Positions 48,236 to 60,122 of a DNA stretch of 64,000 nt are shown here, piece after piece. The DNA lies in assembly GCF_001039355.2 (NCBI RefSeq), contig NW_019775369.1, positions 266,278 to 330,277 of the forward strand, read 5' to 3'. The stretch is from Lingula anatina. Taxonomy: Eukaryota > Brachiopoda > Lingulata > Lingulida > Lingulidae. A model generated the notes under the pieces. It worked only from the letters and a program-made list of their open reading frames with translations. It had not been told where the DNA came from and searched no databases. The position numbers were made by a program, and so were the translations under genes. Each line of letters begins with the position of its first letter. The first letter of the stretch is position 1.

Positions 48236-51207
48236 CTCCCACCTGTTCTCTCGTACCCCAACTTTGGTCGGCCATGTTGCAATACATGTAAATCGGCAGC
48301 AGTATCTGCAAGGCCGGAAGAAGACTAAAATGAGGAATGGCTCGCAGTATGACGGACCAATGGCCCGGGTGCAACAATACCGAAAACAGGAACGGACTCA
48401 GAAAGATAAGGATGTTGATCCAATGCACTGGCATCTGTCCTATTTGCGGTGTTTTGTTGTGATTTCTCATAATTTGGTCATCTTGTGGCCACGTTTTGTT
48501 GATGTTTTGCCCAGTGCTGTTGTCATTCTGCCCACTTTGATAATCAGCTAAAATACAACATAAACATACCTTTAGCAGTTTAATGTTGACAAGGAAGAGA
48601 AAAATCCATAATGACATTAAGCACTAAAATTTAAGATTATGCAAATGATACGAACAAATTTTCCAAAGATAATTATTTTCAGTCCTTTTTGACAAAGTTT
48701 ACACTGTCAGATCATTAAATACTTAACATGCATCTGATACATGGGGAGTTACATAACATTGACTTTTATGTAATTTCGCGCTTTTGAAATTAGAAGCATG
48801 TGGACATGAACGTGCAGCGAGTGCAGCTGCTCGTGAATATATTTAAAGTGATTGCTTGGCCAAGAGTGCACAAAAATATGCTCACTTGCAAAACTCCCGC
48901 CATGAATATCGAAGGCCATTTCCACGGCGAGACACACAAACATGAGCGAGATGAAGACTACAAGGAATGTGGTGGCCCGAATCTGTACAGAGCACCTGTG
49001 TCTTGTCAACAAACACAGCACAGCATATCCAGTACACATCGTCATCACACCTATCACACCAACTGTCACGTCTATCCCCTGAGCATTTAGACCAAGAGCC
49101 ATTTGGAACATGAAAAACGCTGGAGAAACGATTCGCATCAGTAGCAGTGTGAGTGAATAGGCAAAAAAGAAGACATTGAAGTTGGAGTTGGCATCCGCCA
49201 GCGTCAGGTATCTTGCAATAGACAACACAGTGTTACTTAAGATGGAGAGGTCCCAGCGCTTTCTTTGAGCGAAGAACTCGTCGTTCGACTCCGGACAGAA
49301 GGTTTTGTTGGTGGAGGTTTCATTGTAGCCCACTTCCCAGCCTTTGCTCATCATTAGAAGAGACATCCAGCGGTCTTCTCCTGAAAACAAGAAAAATAAA
49401 TCATAAAATTAAAGGCCAAGTATGCCCCTCATAATTTTTTAATAATACAGAATAAATAAATATCCAGGAGCACTCATCAGTATAAATAACCATAACCAAA
49501 GTTGTATCCGAACTTGATTTCGAGCTGTATAATTCCATTTGTTCTGTTTCTACTACAATCCGACTGTTCTCTCCATTGCAGAAGCTTTGACCCGTAGCCG
49601 TGCTTTTAATGTCTGTTATTTTGGCAACGGATTTGGATTAAGTGTTTATGATGACTTAGCAGAAAAGTATTGAGCTTCCATGGAAAATTAATGTTTTGCT
49701 ATACAAAGAACCAAGTCACTGTGTGCGACTTTAAACCAACTAAGTGGAATCAGTTTGCTGTAGTATTTATAAATGCTTCTCCTTATTTCCCCACAGTGCA
49801 ATGACTTTGCCAACCTGGATATTGACAAATTTATAAGCAACACATCCCCCCACCTCCTTCCCCGCGTTCAGTTAGGGTAAAAAATAGGCGGGTCCTAGTT
49901 GATAGGTGGGGATATGCAGTAAAAGAAAATGAAATACGGTATACCAAAATATAACTAAATAACGAATGAAGTGATGAATGAATGCATGAATGAATGAAAA
50001 GACATTTTATTTAAAATGAAAACAAAATTAACATCATCACTTTTTTCTATAAGAAAATTAATTTTGTTCACTTTTTTAATTTAAATTTAAAAAAAAAAAT
50101 ACCCGTTTCTGACAAAAAGCAATACTAATGAATCATTCACAAACCCATGTCCTTCAATAAGCTTTCATATCCGGAAGTGACGTGTGAACTGTATTCATCG
50201 ATGACGTCATGGAGTGCTGCCGCCCTGTAGAGTGACAGACAGCCAGGAGCGCAGAGTACAGAACCCAGTGTATACTCCGTCGACTTTCCCCACCAGTGAG
50301 CTACAAAATTAAAGTACACGTACTGATTTATAAAGCTTTATATCCACTATGAGTAACCCAAAGCTTGTGCAAGGAAGTAAGACTGGGTTCCCATGCCTAG
50401 ATCATTCCATCTGGATCAATCTGTGTTCTGGGGAAACTTACTATATTGGTATCCACTTTGAAGCATGTTTGCAGTATCATTGCAGTAGTCTACTGCGCTG
50501 GAGTATCTACTTCGTTTTCATGCGGGATGTGCAAGTATGTAAAAGTAAACGTCCTGATTTTGTACAACCACTGTTATACTAATACTCCCTGTGCATAGGC
50601 AAAAAAACAGTCCCAAGTACTGCTTAAATTTGTAAAATGTTACCGTTCCAAATTCAATTCATTCATTCCACGTGAAATTGTTAAGCGCTGTCATGGGCGT
50701 CCGCAGGGGGGTCAGTCGGGTCACTTGACCCCTCCCCCCCTGGAATTTTGGCGGGCACGTTAATTGCTGGCACCCAGCCAATACTTATCTCCCCCCTCCA
50801 ATGACTTTGACCCCCCCTCCCCTGGAAAATTTTCTGCGGACGCCCATGGGCGCTGTATATTTACTTTCATAATTATCCGCCTGGATAAGAAATTCATACA
50901 CCTTCTTGGCAGTCTATGAAAATATTATTTTGCAAAGAAGCAGAATTAATTGTTCCAAAATGTGGGCTATTCCCCCTTATCAGTCAGGTGTCTCCCAAAC
51001 AACCGTTAGACAACTTACAAGATAGAAAATAATACAATTTAAGTGTCATGATGGAGACATAAAATAAAATAATAATCGATTTGACCCTAAAATTAAAAAA
51101 ACAACTTACTTGTTATTAGTTTTATCGGCGGTTTTACTCAGCAGTTTTACTTTTACTTACTTTACTTAAGGGAATTTAAGTGGTGTTTTCCAGGATATTC
51201 AAGACAT

Positions 51208-51242
<35 letters not shown>

Positions 51243-51349
51243 TTTTGGTGTACTATATCGATACGCCTTGCATTGTCCTAATGATTAATTGTTCTTCTAC
51301 TTTCGCAGAAAAATAAACAAAAATCACTTTTGTCATTATAATAATAATA

Positions 51350-51382
<33 letters not shown>

Positions 51383-54300
51383 TATTAACTTACCAAAGGC
51401 GTATTCAAACTGCTGGAACCACACCAGTGCACTGGCCGTGTGTCCTATAGGTTGAGTTAAGCCGCAGATAGCTCCTAGACGCCGGTTTAGGTGACACGAC
51501 CACAGCAAGGCCCGGATGTCTTCAGCTGTAAACTCCATGTCAGCGTCCGTGACTAACACGTAGCCAGTCGGCTCTTTTACGTCCATCGTATCACCCTGGT
51601 TCTTCTGGTCACTACTGCCATTGACAGAAGCTCCAATAATTCTGTACCTAAGGACATAATTGAAGTACATGATTTGGCTCCATCGCTTTTTGTTTCGAAT
51701 TTTCCTTGAATCTTTCAGGTGTACGAATAACATGCTGGAACTGCTTCTACTTCCGTCCAACCGCCACCTGACCTGTACGCCGTAAGGAGTAGGAGACACG
51801 CGGATATCGCTGCTATCAAGAGAAAAATACGTCTGAATCAACTGAATCAACTGAGACGCATACGGCCTTAAGTGACCGTCGCGTGTACCGTCGTCCATGA
51901 CGAGGTGTGTTTCCACTTTGACGTCACTTAAAATATCATCAAGAAGGATGCATTTCAGACTGCATAGATACTTGCTGATTTCTTCCACAGTTTCCTGATA
52001 CATTGTAGTGCACACATATAATGGCTCCGTGGAGTCTTCTGCACCTTGCATAAAACTGACATTCCCTTGTTCGAGACTCAAATTAAGAAATATGAACTGT
52101 TCTAGGAATAGAAAGTTGACAGATGGCGACCGGAAGATCTTCTCGATAGGAAGTAAAAACGTGGCGTTTGCTCTGTGGGTAAGTGACCGGTGTGAGCAAG
52201 TGATAAACCAGACAAGGACGCCGACAAAAATAATCACGATTTCTATTTTCTCGGTCAAATAGTACTTTGCCTTTTGCTGATGGTTGTTGACAATAAGGTA
52301 GCCAATGAAGAAGCACATCAGAATCACGTGCGACGCATTAAAAACCTGATGTTCCAAGCAGAGTTTAGCGCTTGTTGAGAATAATAGAAATGTTGAAGCT
52401 GCCACTAAAATCAAAACTGAAACAGTTGTAATGATTTCAACATCCACATAACTGAAATCTATATATCCTGTGCCAACAGTCACACGGCGATAAACCAGAA
52501 GAACACAAAGCTTTGTAAAACTCTCTAATAACACTGTCATCTTCTGGTGTTCCTCTTTTTCCTTAATCATTTCCGGAGTTCCACTTTGGGATTTAGACTG
52601 CCGTAGATTCCAAAGTAAAGCAACCACACACTTCCCGAATACAAACAGCATAAACTGATCCCAGGTCAAAGAGGCCACCGTTGCCATGACAACTGCCAGT
52701 GACACCGCTCCAAAGCAACGAAAGCCAAAATAAACCCAGGAGGACTCTGAAAAGGCAATATAACGGTCACGTATGCTATAAAACCACGATTTTGGTTTAG
52801 AGTTTAAGTCTCCCGAACGAATATCAGCTACGTTTCCATTTCTGTCCAAAAAATCAAATGCAGATTTCGAGTTGTATTCTGGATCTGGCTTTTTTGACTG
52901 GAAGCCAGGGATGGGACCCGGAAGAAGAAGAAGGATATGTGGCGCCAGGAAGAGGACAGATACTGGCAGGTTGGGTAAAACGTTGGCGACGAGCAGCAGC
53001 TGGGAGAGCATTTCAAACACGGCGTAAAGCACAATCTGGAAAATACGGGAAACATACTGCTTTTTTAAATAAATATAAAAAAAAGTTATAATAATAATAA
53101 TAATTCAATCCAATTTTGAGTTCTAAATATTTTATGTTTTTTAAGCTTATGAATCATTCGAATACAGAAATGAAGACACGACAATTTCACTCGAGTCAGT
53201 AAGAATAATTATGAATAGTAGGCAAAGACGGGTTAATAGGCCGTTATTGCTGAAATTTCCGACAGTATTTCTGTTATAATTCAAATCCAGGGCGCATAAA
53301 GGTGACAATTTAGCTCAAAGAGCGCATTCAGAAGAGCGGACTAACAGGTCCGCGGATCAAATATGGCCGACCCACTTGAATACTTGTTGCGTAATCCCCA
53401 CGGGGAATCTTTTCAGTGTCTTAGCGAGAATTAAGCTTTCAGTCGGTCACCGTATTTGATCCGAGGATCTGTTAGTCCACTGCGCTAAAAGTAGTCCCAT
53501 AGTTTGGCCGATGGTAAGGAAACAGGCCCTACTTTACTGAAATATAAAAAAATCTACAAAGTCTATTTACACAAAACTCTTTCAAAAGCCACAATTACAC
53601 AAAACTCTTTCAAAAGTCACATTTACACAAAACTCTTTGAAAAGCCACACATTATACCATTGTTATTTCCAGCCCACTGGGCGTGTTCAGAGCGTGTCTA
53701 TCCAGTCGCCACATCCCAATGAGAAATGTGATGGCCTCTGTCACGAAAAACACACCTTCACATACTGCCGTTCTGGAAAACAGAGAAACAACACCTTATA
53801 ATGATTCACATCCCCTGAAAAAAATTGTCTCATTTAAAGCTCGCTCAAGGTTCTCAATCTGTCCTAGAACATAATGTTTTTTCTGTTTTAATGAAAAATG
53901 TTCTTAATCATGTTCTAGTGCATTCTGAAGGCCTTTCCAAAAACAGTTAAATGAGACGAATCTTCGCAGGGGATGTATCATCATATGCATGTGACGTATA
54001 TTAAACAAAACACATACATGTAACAAATGTACAATGATGAAAATAGCAAAATTCTGAAGACTGTGCATCATGGGTACAAAAATCTGGCGTCATAATTACA
54101 ACCCCACAATTTCAATGCTTCTGTAACCAAGTCCAAGCTAAGTTGTATATCAAACTATGTTGAATACACTGTTTACCTTGATGAATCTGGTATCACATGG
54201 AAGAGATAGACCAATGCCATTTTGTGTGATATCAGCAACCCTGACGCTACCACTGCCAAAACACAGGTGAGGAGCTAACGGGAACAAGGAGAAGAGAAAA

Positions 54301-57242
54301 CACATTATCAAATTATGATTATTGAAGCTAAAACGCAATCCTTTTTGGTTGTAATTTTTAGTAGACCACATACGAAGAATGCATTACCAAACAACCCCCT
54401 CAAGTCGGTGTTAAGGTTGCTGTTGTGATCAGTTTGATTTTTTTTTCATTCAAACACGTAAGTTATACTTTAAAACAGGACATTTTAATTTTTCATCATT
54501 AGATTTCCTTATAATGTCAAACTGAGCACAATAGGCTGCTGAGAAGTTATTCTTATTCATTGTTTACATCTCAAGCTAAACGAACTAGTGCTGAAGAAAA
54601 TTGTAATTCAGAATACATATATTTATGTACATGTAAATATAAATATATATAGCCTATAGTGCGAATAATCCAACACAAACAATTTAATGGTTATATAAGG
54701 ATGTAGCAATTTTTCTTCATTCAATAGATAAAATTATTGTTTACTACCAATATTTGAATGTCTGTTAAGAGAACCTGCATTAGGATCGATGATAGTTTTA
54801 TTATGAATTTGTGCATTTAAATTGCATCTGGAATTGTGACACCACCCCAACCAGTACCTAACAAGCTAGAGCAATCAGTCATCCGACACACCTATAGGTG
54901 GCGCTAGTTGTTTGTTTTCGCAGACCGCTACAAAAACCGTGACCCACACGTATCAAATGTCTACGTACGTCATTTTACACTGCCTGCTGCCTCTAAACTA
55001 GGGTCCAGATTAAAAAGGTTGGACAGACATCATTACCCCTGTGAACCAAACATAGGCAGGGTTAACACCGGGCAGGAGTTTAACTTTTTGACAGCAGGGG
55101 TTGAATGTTACAAGCAGGACGGGCGGGTGTGGATGAGCGTGTGTATGGATCACGTGTGTGATTATCATATTTTCACGTGTATGTCAGCTGACCAGCCTCA
55201 ATACGCTTGCTGACACGTGGTTGTCTGTTGGCACGTGATTCCAATGTCAAAATCGTCTTGAAACTATTTTGCTACTACTGGGGTACTTTACTACTACTAC
55301 TACTACTATTATTATTATTATTATTATCATTATTATTATTATATTCAACTGATATATTTTAGCTCAACTTGTGTTTTGATTTAGTTTTATATTATAAGCT
55401 GATAATGTCACTTAATAACTCCACGTACAAAGAGGGGAGGGGCAGGTATTTCTATTTTTCACTTCTCTACTTTATTTGATGACACGTGGACCTCCAAGCA
55501 CTGTTTTAGATAGCACGCCATGTGTTATCATTATGGAACTGAACTGACAGAAAACTTCAGGTGATTTCGCATATCTCCGTTAGATGGCGGTCTTGTCAGT
55601 GCTCAGAAAATCGCTGTTTATTGGAAACAAGCAGTTGAAACCTTAACAATGCTGTCATGCATTTCCCTGCTTTACTTCCAATGATAAGAAGAGTTTCGAT
55701 TTTGTTCATATTTCATTGTAACAGTGAACGAAGGACTGTTTGTACTTAGCTTATTAATTTATTTCCATGACCAAACAATATTTCACATCATTTTAAACGC
55801 AACACACAATGATATAACATCCCAATATGGAACCTTCTTAATGATCTTAGTAGTGTGAAATGAAAACCTGCGTTTCATGACTTCATAAACGAAAGATTTG
55901 CAGCACATGATGAAAGTGCTTGTATCCGAAAACTAACACACATATACAATATAATGTTGTGTGCTTACCTGCATATACATCTTATTTTCTTACTTTTCAA
56001 AATCAAAAATTTTTAAACGCATTTTGACAGCAGAACATGCACTTCCAGTTATCCCCTATCAGCACACTGGTCAAGAGCCGCGTTTCTAATTGTTCTCACA
56101 CGTGGCTTTTAGTTCTCAACTACTGCATCAAGAACTGACTTTAGCCAATAAGTTATATAACTTCTTGCTTGAGCTGACCCATGAATAAGATGAGCTCGGA
56201 CCACCACGTGTGCAACGATATGACGACCAGGGCCCCGTATCTCGAAAGCATCGTGCATTGCGACCGAGCGCAAGCGTCTGGATTCCATAACTCGCCCATA
56301 CTCGCCCCATATAATACACTCTATGTGATATCGCTATTGGCGATGCTTTCCAGTTAAGGCTCAGTCACAATGTCGGCGATCTGTCGGGGATTAGTTTTGG
56401 CCGGGGGTCGTCGAAGAAAATAAAGAATCCTTGAACAATCCTAGCAATAATCCTAATAAAAGTGGAGCAGTCACATTGTCTGATATTTTATCAAGGATTT
56501 TGACCCGGTTTTGTCGAAAAATCGTGGGATTAGCCTCCGATCGCCTCCGATTGCATCGGAGGCGATCGGAGACGATATCTGCGAGCGTCTTTTCTCGTAA
56601 TTTTTTCCCCCTGGGTATATGTGGTTATATATGGGTATATATTCGGATGACGCCTCCGATTAATCGGAGGGCATCGTAGGTCATCGGAGATTGTGTCTGG
56701 GATGCCCAAAATGGGTGAAAAAGCTTGCGAGCAATCTTAAAATTTTAAGTTCAAAGTCGGGGACCGCGACGGGTGTGGTGATGTCTAAAAAATCTGCGAC
56801 AACCCGTAGGCGTCCGGAGAGCGCCTCCGACGGCTGCAAAATCATGAGATCTGTCTCAAGATTTTGTTCAAATTTCCCGGGTTTTACCCATCCCCGACAC
56901 ATCGCAACTGATTTGTGACTGAGCCTTTACGGGGCCCAGGTGAGACACACATGTGGTAGTCCTAGGAACGGAAGTCCGGGGTCCCATATAAGCAGTACAG
57001 GTTAGGGTTAGCTGGAGTATTGAGGTTAGTATATGAGACGAATGTCACCTGTACAAAGTAATGGGAAGCGGACTTCCATTCCTCTTACACCGGCATTAAA
57101 GTATTGAAGGACAATTTTTTAAACTTATTTTTTTTAAGCTGACGGAGGAAGCAAGACGATAAATAACCATGTATACATACCACGGGGCTGATATCAAAAC
57201 AAAAGGATTGCAGGGACCGATACAATGAATGAGACGGAGTGA
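47322..57242 (-). CDS. Chitin synthase (animal type, divergent), N-terminus missing
   Basis: Membrane glycosyltransferase polymerising UDP-GlcNAc into chitin. Exons in transcript order: 57242-57181, 54274-54177, 53772-53658, 53035-51394, 50300-50145, 49380-48886, 48547-48243 and 47819-47322. All phases join, giving about 1,122 residues to the TAG stop. The first three exons encode membrane segments (CVLAVVASGLLISHKMALVY is typical). The long exon has more membrane spans, then LYVCTTMYQET, KKRWSQIMYF, the Asp motif VTDADMEFT and LGAICGLTQPIG. Later exons carry GSVLCAPGC, GEDRW, QRKRW (family consensus QRRRW) and SWGTRE, then LSDNETEFW and further spans. The usual family length is about 1,500 or more, so N-terminal exons should lie to the right of 57242; none could be identified. 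A 3' allele is at 39988-42631. Confidence 0.9.
48112..48233. repeat. ATT/ATG microsatellite in a chitin synthase intron
   Basis: ATT runs broken by a short unique piece, then about nine ATG units, between exons 48243 and 47819. Ends about 10 bp before the exon at 48243. Confidence 0.9.
49576..50056. other. ~480-bp haplotype-specific insertion in a chitin synthase intron
   Basis: The other allele joins CTCCATT to TTTTGTTCACC directly near 42390-42405. Here about 480 bp intervene, including a GAAT-type short repeat near 49966-49998. No clear inverted ends or target duplication were found, so it may equally be a deletion in the other allele. Confidence 0.6.
50692..50848. mobile_element. 157-bp hAT-like MITE
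   Basis: Inverted ends CATGGGCGTCCGCAG and CTGCGGACGCCCATG surround a body rich in CCCCCTCC. Flanks AGCGCTGT (50684-50691) and GGCGCTGT (50849-50856) match at seven of eight bases, as expected of an 8-bp hAT-type target duplication. Lies in a chitin synthase intron. Confidence 0.75.
51206..51244. repeat. (TTTA)n microsatellite
   Basis: About nine TTTA units. A separate ATT run at 51345-51382 ends just before the donor of the long chitin synthase exon. Confidence 0.85.
53321..53487. mobile_element. GATCCGC-type MITE, solo copy
   Basis: Starts AGCGCATTCAGAAGAGCGGA and ends with the imperfect inverse (CTGTTAGTCCACTGCGCT), with ATATGGCCGACCCACTTGAA inside. Same family as the cluster at 33821-34439. 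Lies in a chitin synthase intron. Confidence 0.7.
53567..53650. repeat. 28-bp triple direct repeat beside a splice donor
   Basis: Three units of TTACACAAAACTCTTTCAAA plus AGCCACAA-type sequence, differing by a few bases. The block ends about 7 bp from the donor of chitin synthase exon 53772-53658, inside the intron. Confidence 0.85.
54924..55213 (+). CDS. Candidate Cys-rich terminal exon, function unknown
   Basis: A good acceptor (TTTGTTTTCGCAG) at 54923 opens a 96-codon frame ending in TGA. The peptide begins DRYKNRDPHVSNVYVRHF and ends VCDYHIFTCMSADQPQYAC, with six cysteines in the last ~65 residues, which suggests an extracellular disulphide-bonded domain. It lies on the strand opposite to, and inside, a chitin synthase intron. 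No upstream partner exon was identified and no family was recognised. It could be the last exon of a gene starting further left, a retained pseudogene exon, or chance. Confidence 0.35.
55285..55342. repeat. CTA/ATT microsatellite
   Basis: CTA units pass into ATT units with one ATC interruption. Confidence 0.85.
56230..56937. mobile_element. Palindromic MITE interrupted by another MITE
   Basis: Outer ends GGGCCCCGTATCTCGAAAGC (56230) and, inverted, GGGCCCCGTAACTGGAAAGC after removing the inner element and one TTA. A related uninterrupted copy lies at about 62697-62835, with the same GAAAGCATCG ends and GCGCTTGCGCTCGGTC-like centre. The two halves here are about 127 bp and 8 bp. Confidence 0.75.
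56357..56926. mobile_element. 570-bp MITE inserted at TTA inside the outer element
   Basis: Inverted ends AGGCTCAGTCACAA, flanked by TTA on both sides (56354-56356, 56927-56929). Contains a short perfect palindrome (CGATCGCCTCCGATTGCATC and its mirror, about 56538-56572). TTA duplication suggests PIF/Harbinger mobilisation. No protein is encoded; the open frames inside are short. Confidence 0.75.
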
Positions 57243-57892
57243 CTGCCACGTGCGAAAGATGGGCAGGAAATCAACCAACTACTCACAGAAAACCAGACCC
57301 ATGTTCCTGTCAATACACACACAACCACAAACCATTCACGCAAATGTAAATGATTGGACGGTGTCCGCAATTAGGCAGTAAACCCGGGGAAAATCAATTC
57401 TTTGATATCACCCCATGCGCGGTGATATCAGTGTGTTCTATTCAAAGTTAGGGAGTTCGGGTGGCGAACACGCACGATTCCCCTTTGCATGTATAACAAA
57501 TAATGCACTGTTACCCCCTCGCCCGCTCGGCATGCTATCGTGATATCAGGCTCGTGGACAGTGCATTATTTACTACATAACAGTAAAGACTAATGCATTC
57601 AATAACCACATAGGGGAGATTGGGGGTAATATACGTATTTATAGATTTCGTATCACCCAACCTCCCCCCTTCTTTTCCCTTTTTGTTCCCTGTGTAAGGT
57701 ATAGAAGTAAATATATCAAATTGTATTTTCTTATATTTTCTGATTAAAAAAAAACATCTTGTCCATTTAACAAACATATATTACTGTGTCGGAGAGAATC
57801 TGCGAGTTAGACACTTAACTGTGAGATCATGCCCCCTCCTCTGCTTAATGTACCCTGTATGTAATATTTCAAGTCCCTGTGACAATGTTTAG

Positions 57893-58330
57893 AGAAAGAC
57901 AATCCCCAGCAGGCACAGTGGCGTTGGATCACGTTGAAAACATGGTTGATACGTTGAATTGCCGTTGATCTACCTAAATGCAACGTAAAATCAACGTTGA
58001 TCCAGCCACGTCAACACACCGTCATAATGTGACGTTGACTCAACGTTGTATTTTGGCTAAATGCATTGAAAAAATCAGACAAAATAGGCACTTGGATGTT
58101 TTTACAGTGTACGTTATAATTGTGTACCTGTGTTTTGTACCAAAAATAAAAACATTTCAGGTCATTTTAATGTCTTTTCATGCAAGAATGTTGTCTAACA
58201 ACTGGGGTTGATACAATGTTGTTATCTGACGTTGATCCAACTTTCAAATCCAACGTTTATCCAACTTCTTATCAACGTTATGGTTCAACGTTGTTTCAAC
58301 GTTAAAACAACATAATTTGCCCGCTAGGTT
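57893..58330. mobile_element. Element rich in CAACGTTGA words
   Basis: Begins CAGCAGGCACAGTGGCG and ends with the inverse of CTAGCGGGCAAATTATGT. Near each end CAACGTTGA-type palindromic words recur every 10-20 bp. Likely a non-autonomous DNA element. The right end is repeated at 60124-60218 in the second haplotype block. Confidence 0.6.
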
Positions 58331-58384
58331 GAGTTTGGCAACATTTGACTGACTACTGAAAATGAGCGAACATATCGTTTCTTC

Positions 58385-58861
58385 ATATTTTGTTTAATTC
58401 ATAGCTATTTATTTGCCCTATGTGCCTGCAATTAACAGATGAAAAGAATACTTCTTTGGCCAGTGAACAGGTAAGCAATAGGGGCTATTACATCATTATT
58501 CCTTACACTGGCCTTAAATACTAGGAACTGTAGATTAACATTAAACATGCATTTATTGTTACCTGTACCTTCTGAATCTCCAATGACCAACCCAAGTATA
58601 TAATTACCACTGCATCACCACTGCATATTTTGTTTAATTCATAGCTATTTATTTGCCCTATGTGCCTGCAATTAACAGATGAAAAGAATACTTGTTTGGC
58701 CAGTGAACAGGTAAGCAATAGGCGTTATTACATCATTATTCGTTACACTGGCCTTAAATACAAGGAACTGTAAATTAACTTTAACATGCATTTATTGTTA
58801 CCTGTACCTTCTGAATCTCCAATGACCAACCCAAGTATATAATTACCACTGCATCACCTCT
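58385..58861. repeat. ~239-bp tandem duplication
   Basis: Two units (about 58385-58623 and 58624-58861) with few differences, followed by a decayed partial third unit up to about 58970. The allelic copy at 60276-60760 has the same two-unit structure, so the duplication predates the haplotypes. Confidence 0.85.
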
Positions 58862-59099
58862 TTCAGTGTCAGTACACGTAACAGGTGTACAGGGTGATTG
58901 ACGAGTGAACGGGTAAGCAACAAATATTGTGAATGGTTATTTTACCTTACACATCAATTTATTGTGAAAGTACTTGCAATTCTGTTTTCCAAGGGCGGCT
59001 ATAGGCCAACTTGTAGGCCATAACAAATCCTCTCCGTTTCCTGCATAGAATAGGATATAACACCAAACCTTAAGTGTGACAGTGTGTCAAAAATCCACA

Positions 59100-59260
59100 G
59101 CCCTCTATATTTTAAATATCATATAAATACCAATCCGACGCCAAAGGGGGGGGGGGGGAGGGGAGGGTCGGCGTCGCACCTGCGTACTCCCTTTAAATAA
59201 TCTTGGATTCGCCCCTGGAGACCCCAATCCTAGAATAACCATTCCTGCCACACCACTCTG
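59100..59260. repeat. G-run and GGGGCGAATCC-type repeat fragment
   Basis: A G homopolymer (59145-59162) is followed by GTCGGCGTCGCACCTGCG and TTGGATTCGCCCCTGG. This resembles the CAGGGGCGNATCCA ends of common non-autonomous DNA elements. Allele at 61038-61110. Confidence 0.4.
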
Positions 59261-59858
59261 TGCTTGACACTCAGTGACATGGAGGGGTTGACGACAACTT
59301 TCTGCTTCAAAGACGCCGCTACACATGTATGCGTCCCACATGTGTCAATTTAAAGAGCAAAAGAAAAATGAGACACGCGACATTCGTAAATTAAAGCAAC
59401 TTGAACACAGGCTTACTGATTATAAATGTCGCTCTCAATAGCTGCCGGAAGAATTGTCGCAATATGTCGTAATAGAATGCATATATTAGATATTTAATTG
59501 AAGAAGTTATTTATGAGGACGTCAAGAAATAAGCTAATTATGGACTACTGGGTACCTGAGAGACAAAGCGGAATGGGATGGCATAGATCACGCGAAAGAG
59601 ACAGGAAAGACATATATGTGATTAGTACAGAGAGACCCCTGCCTGTATAAGTAGGCCTAGAAGAGAGACGGTAAGTAGAAGTTTGTAAATCACCTGACCA
59701 TCGTCACTGACACAATACATGTACATGTACTACTGGTATTTATTGTATGCGTGCTCTTCACAGATCACAGTCACCCAGGCCACCGTTTTTTTAGAACTTT
59801 ATTTACATGTAGTAGGATTCTGTTGAACTTTTCAAATATGCGGTCACTACATCACCGG

Positions 59859-60122
59859 CTATTAATAATAATAAAAGGCTTCTTATATGGCGCCTTACAT
59901 GCTACCTCAAGGCGGCTTACAATAATGGATAATATAACTAAATCATTAAAATGACTACAATATTTAAATCTAAAACACTCATTGAAAACCATTTAAAATT
60001 AACACTACTAAAAACTCAATATTATTAAAATATAAAATCTAAGAGATATAGACAGATTAAAAAATGTGGGTCTTTAAAAGGGATTTAAAATTGTCAAAGT
60101 CTTCTGTTTTCTAATAAAATTT
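59859..60122 (-). mobile_element. LINE 3' end, truncated by the contig join
   Basis: Allelic to 61752-62150 but cut at the N at 60123, just inside the coding end. Carries the same 3' hairpin and tail. Confidence 0.7.

Noticed and set aside
39988-57242. Two neighbouring chitin synthase genes
   Set aside because: The left copy has exactly the last four exons with the same lengths, and the surrounding noncoding sequence and secreted-protein exons are paired as well.
59105-59341. 78-codon minus-strand frame as an upstream chitin synthase exon
   Set aside because: No family motif or convincing splice sites, and much of it overlaps a common GGGGCGAATCC-type repeat.
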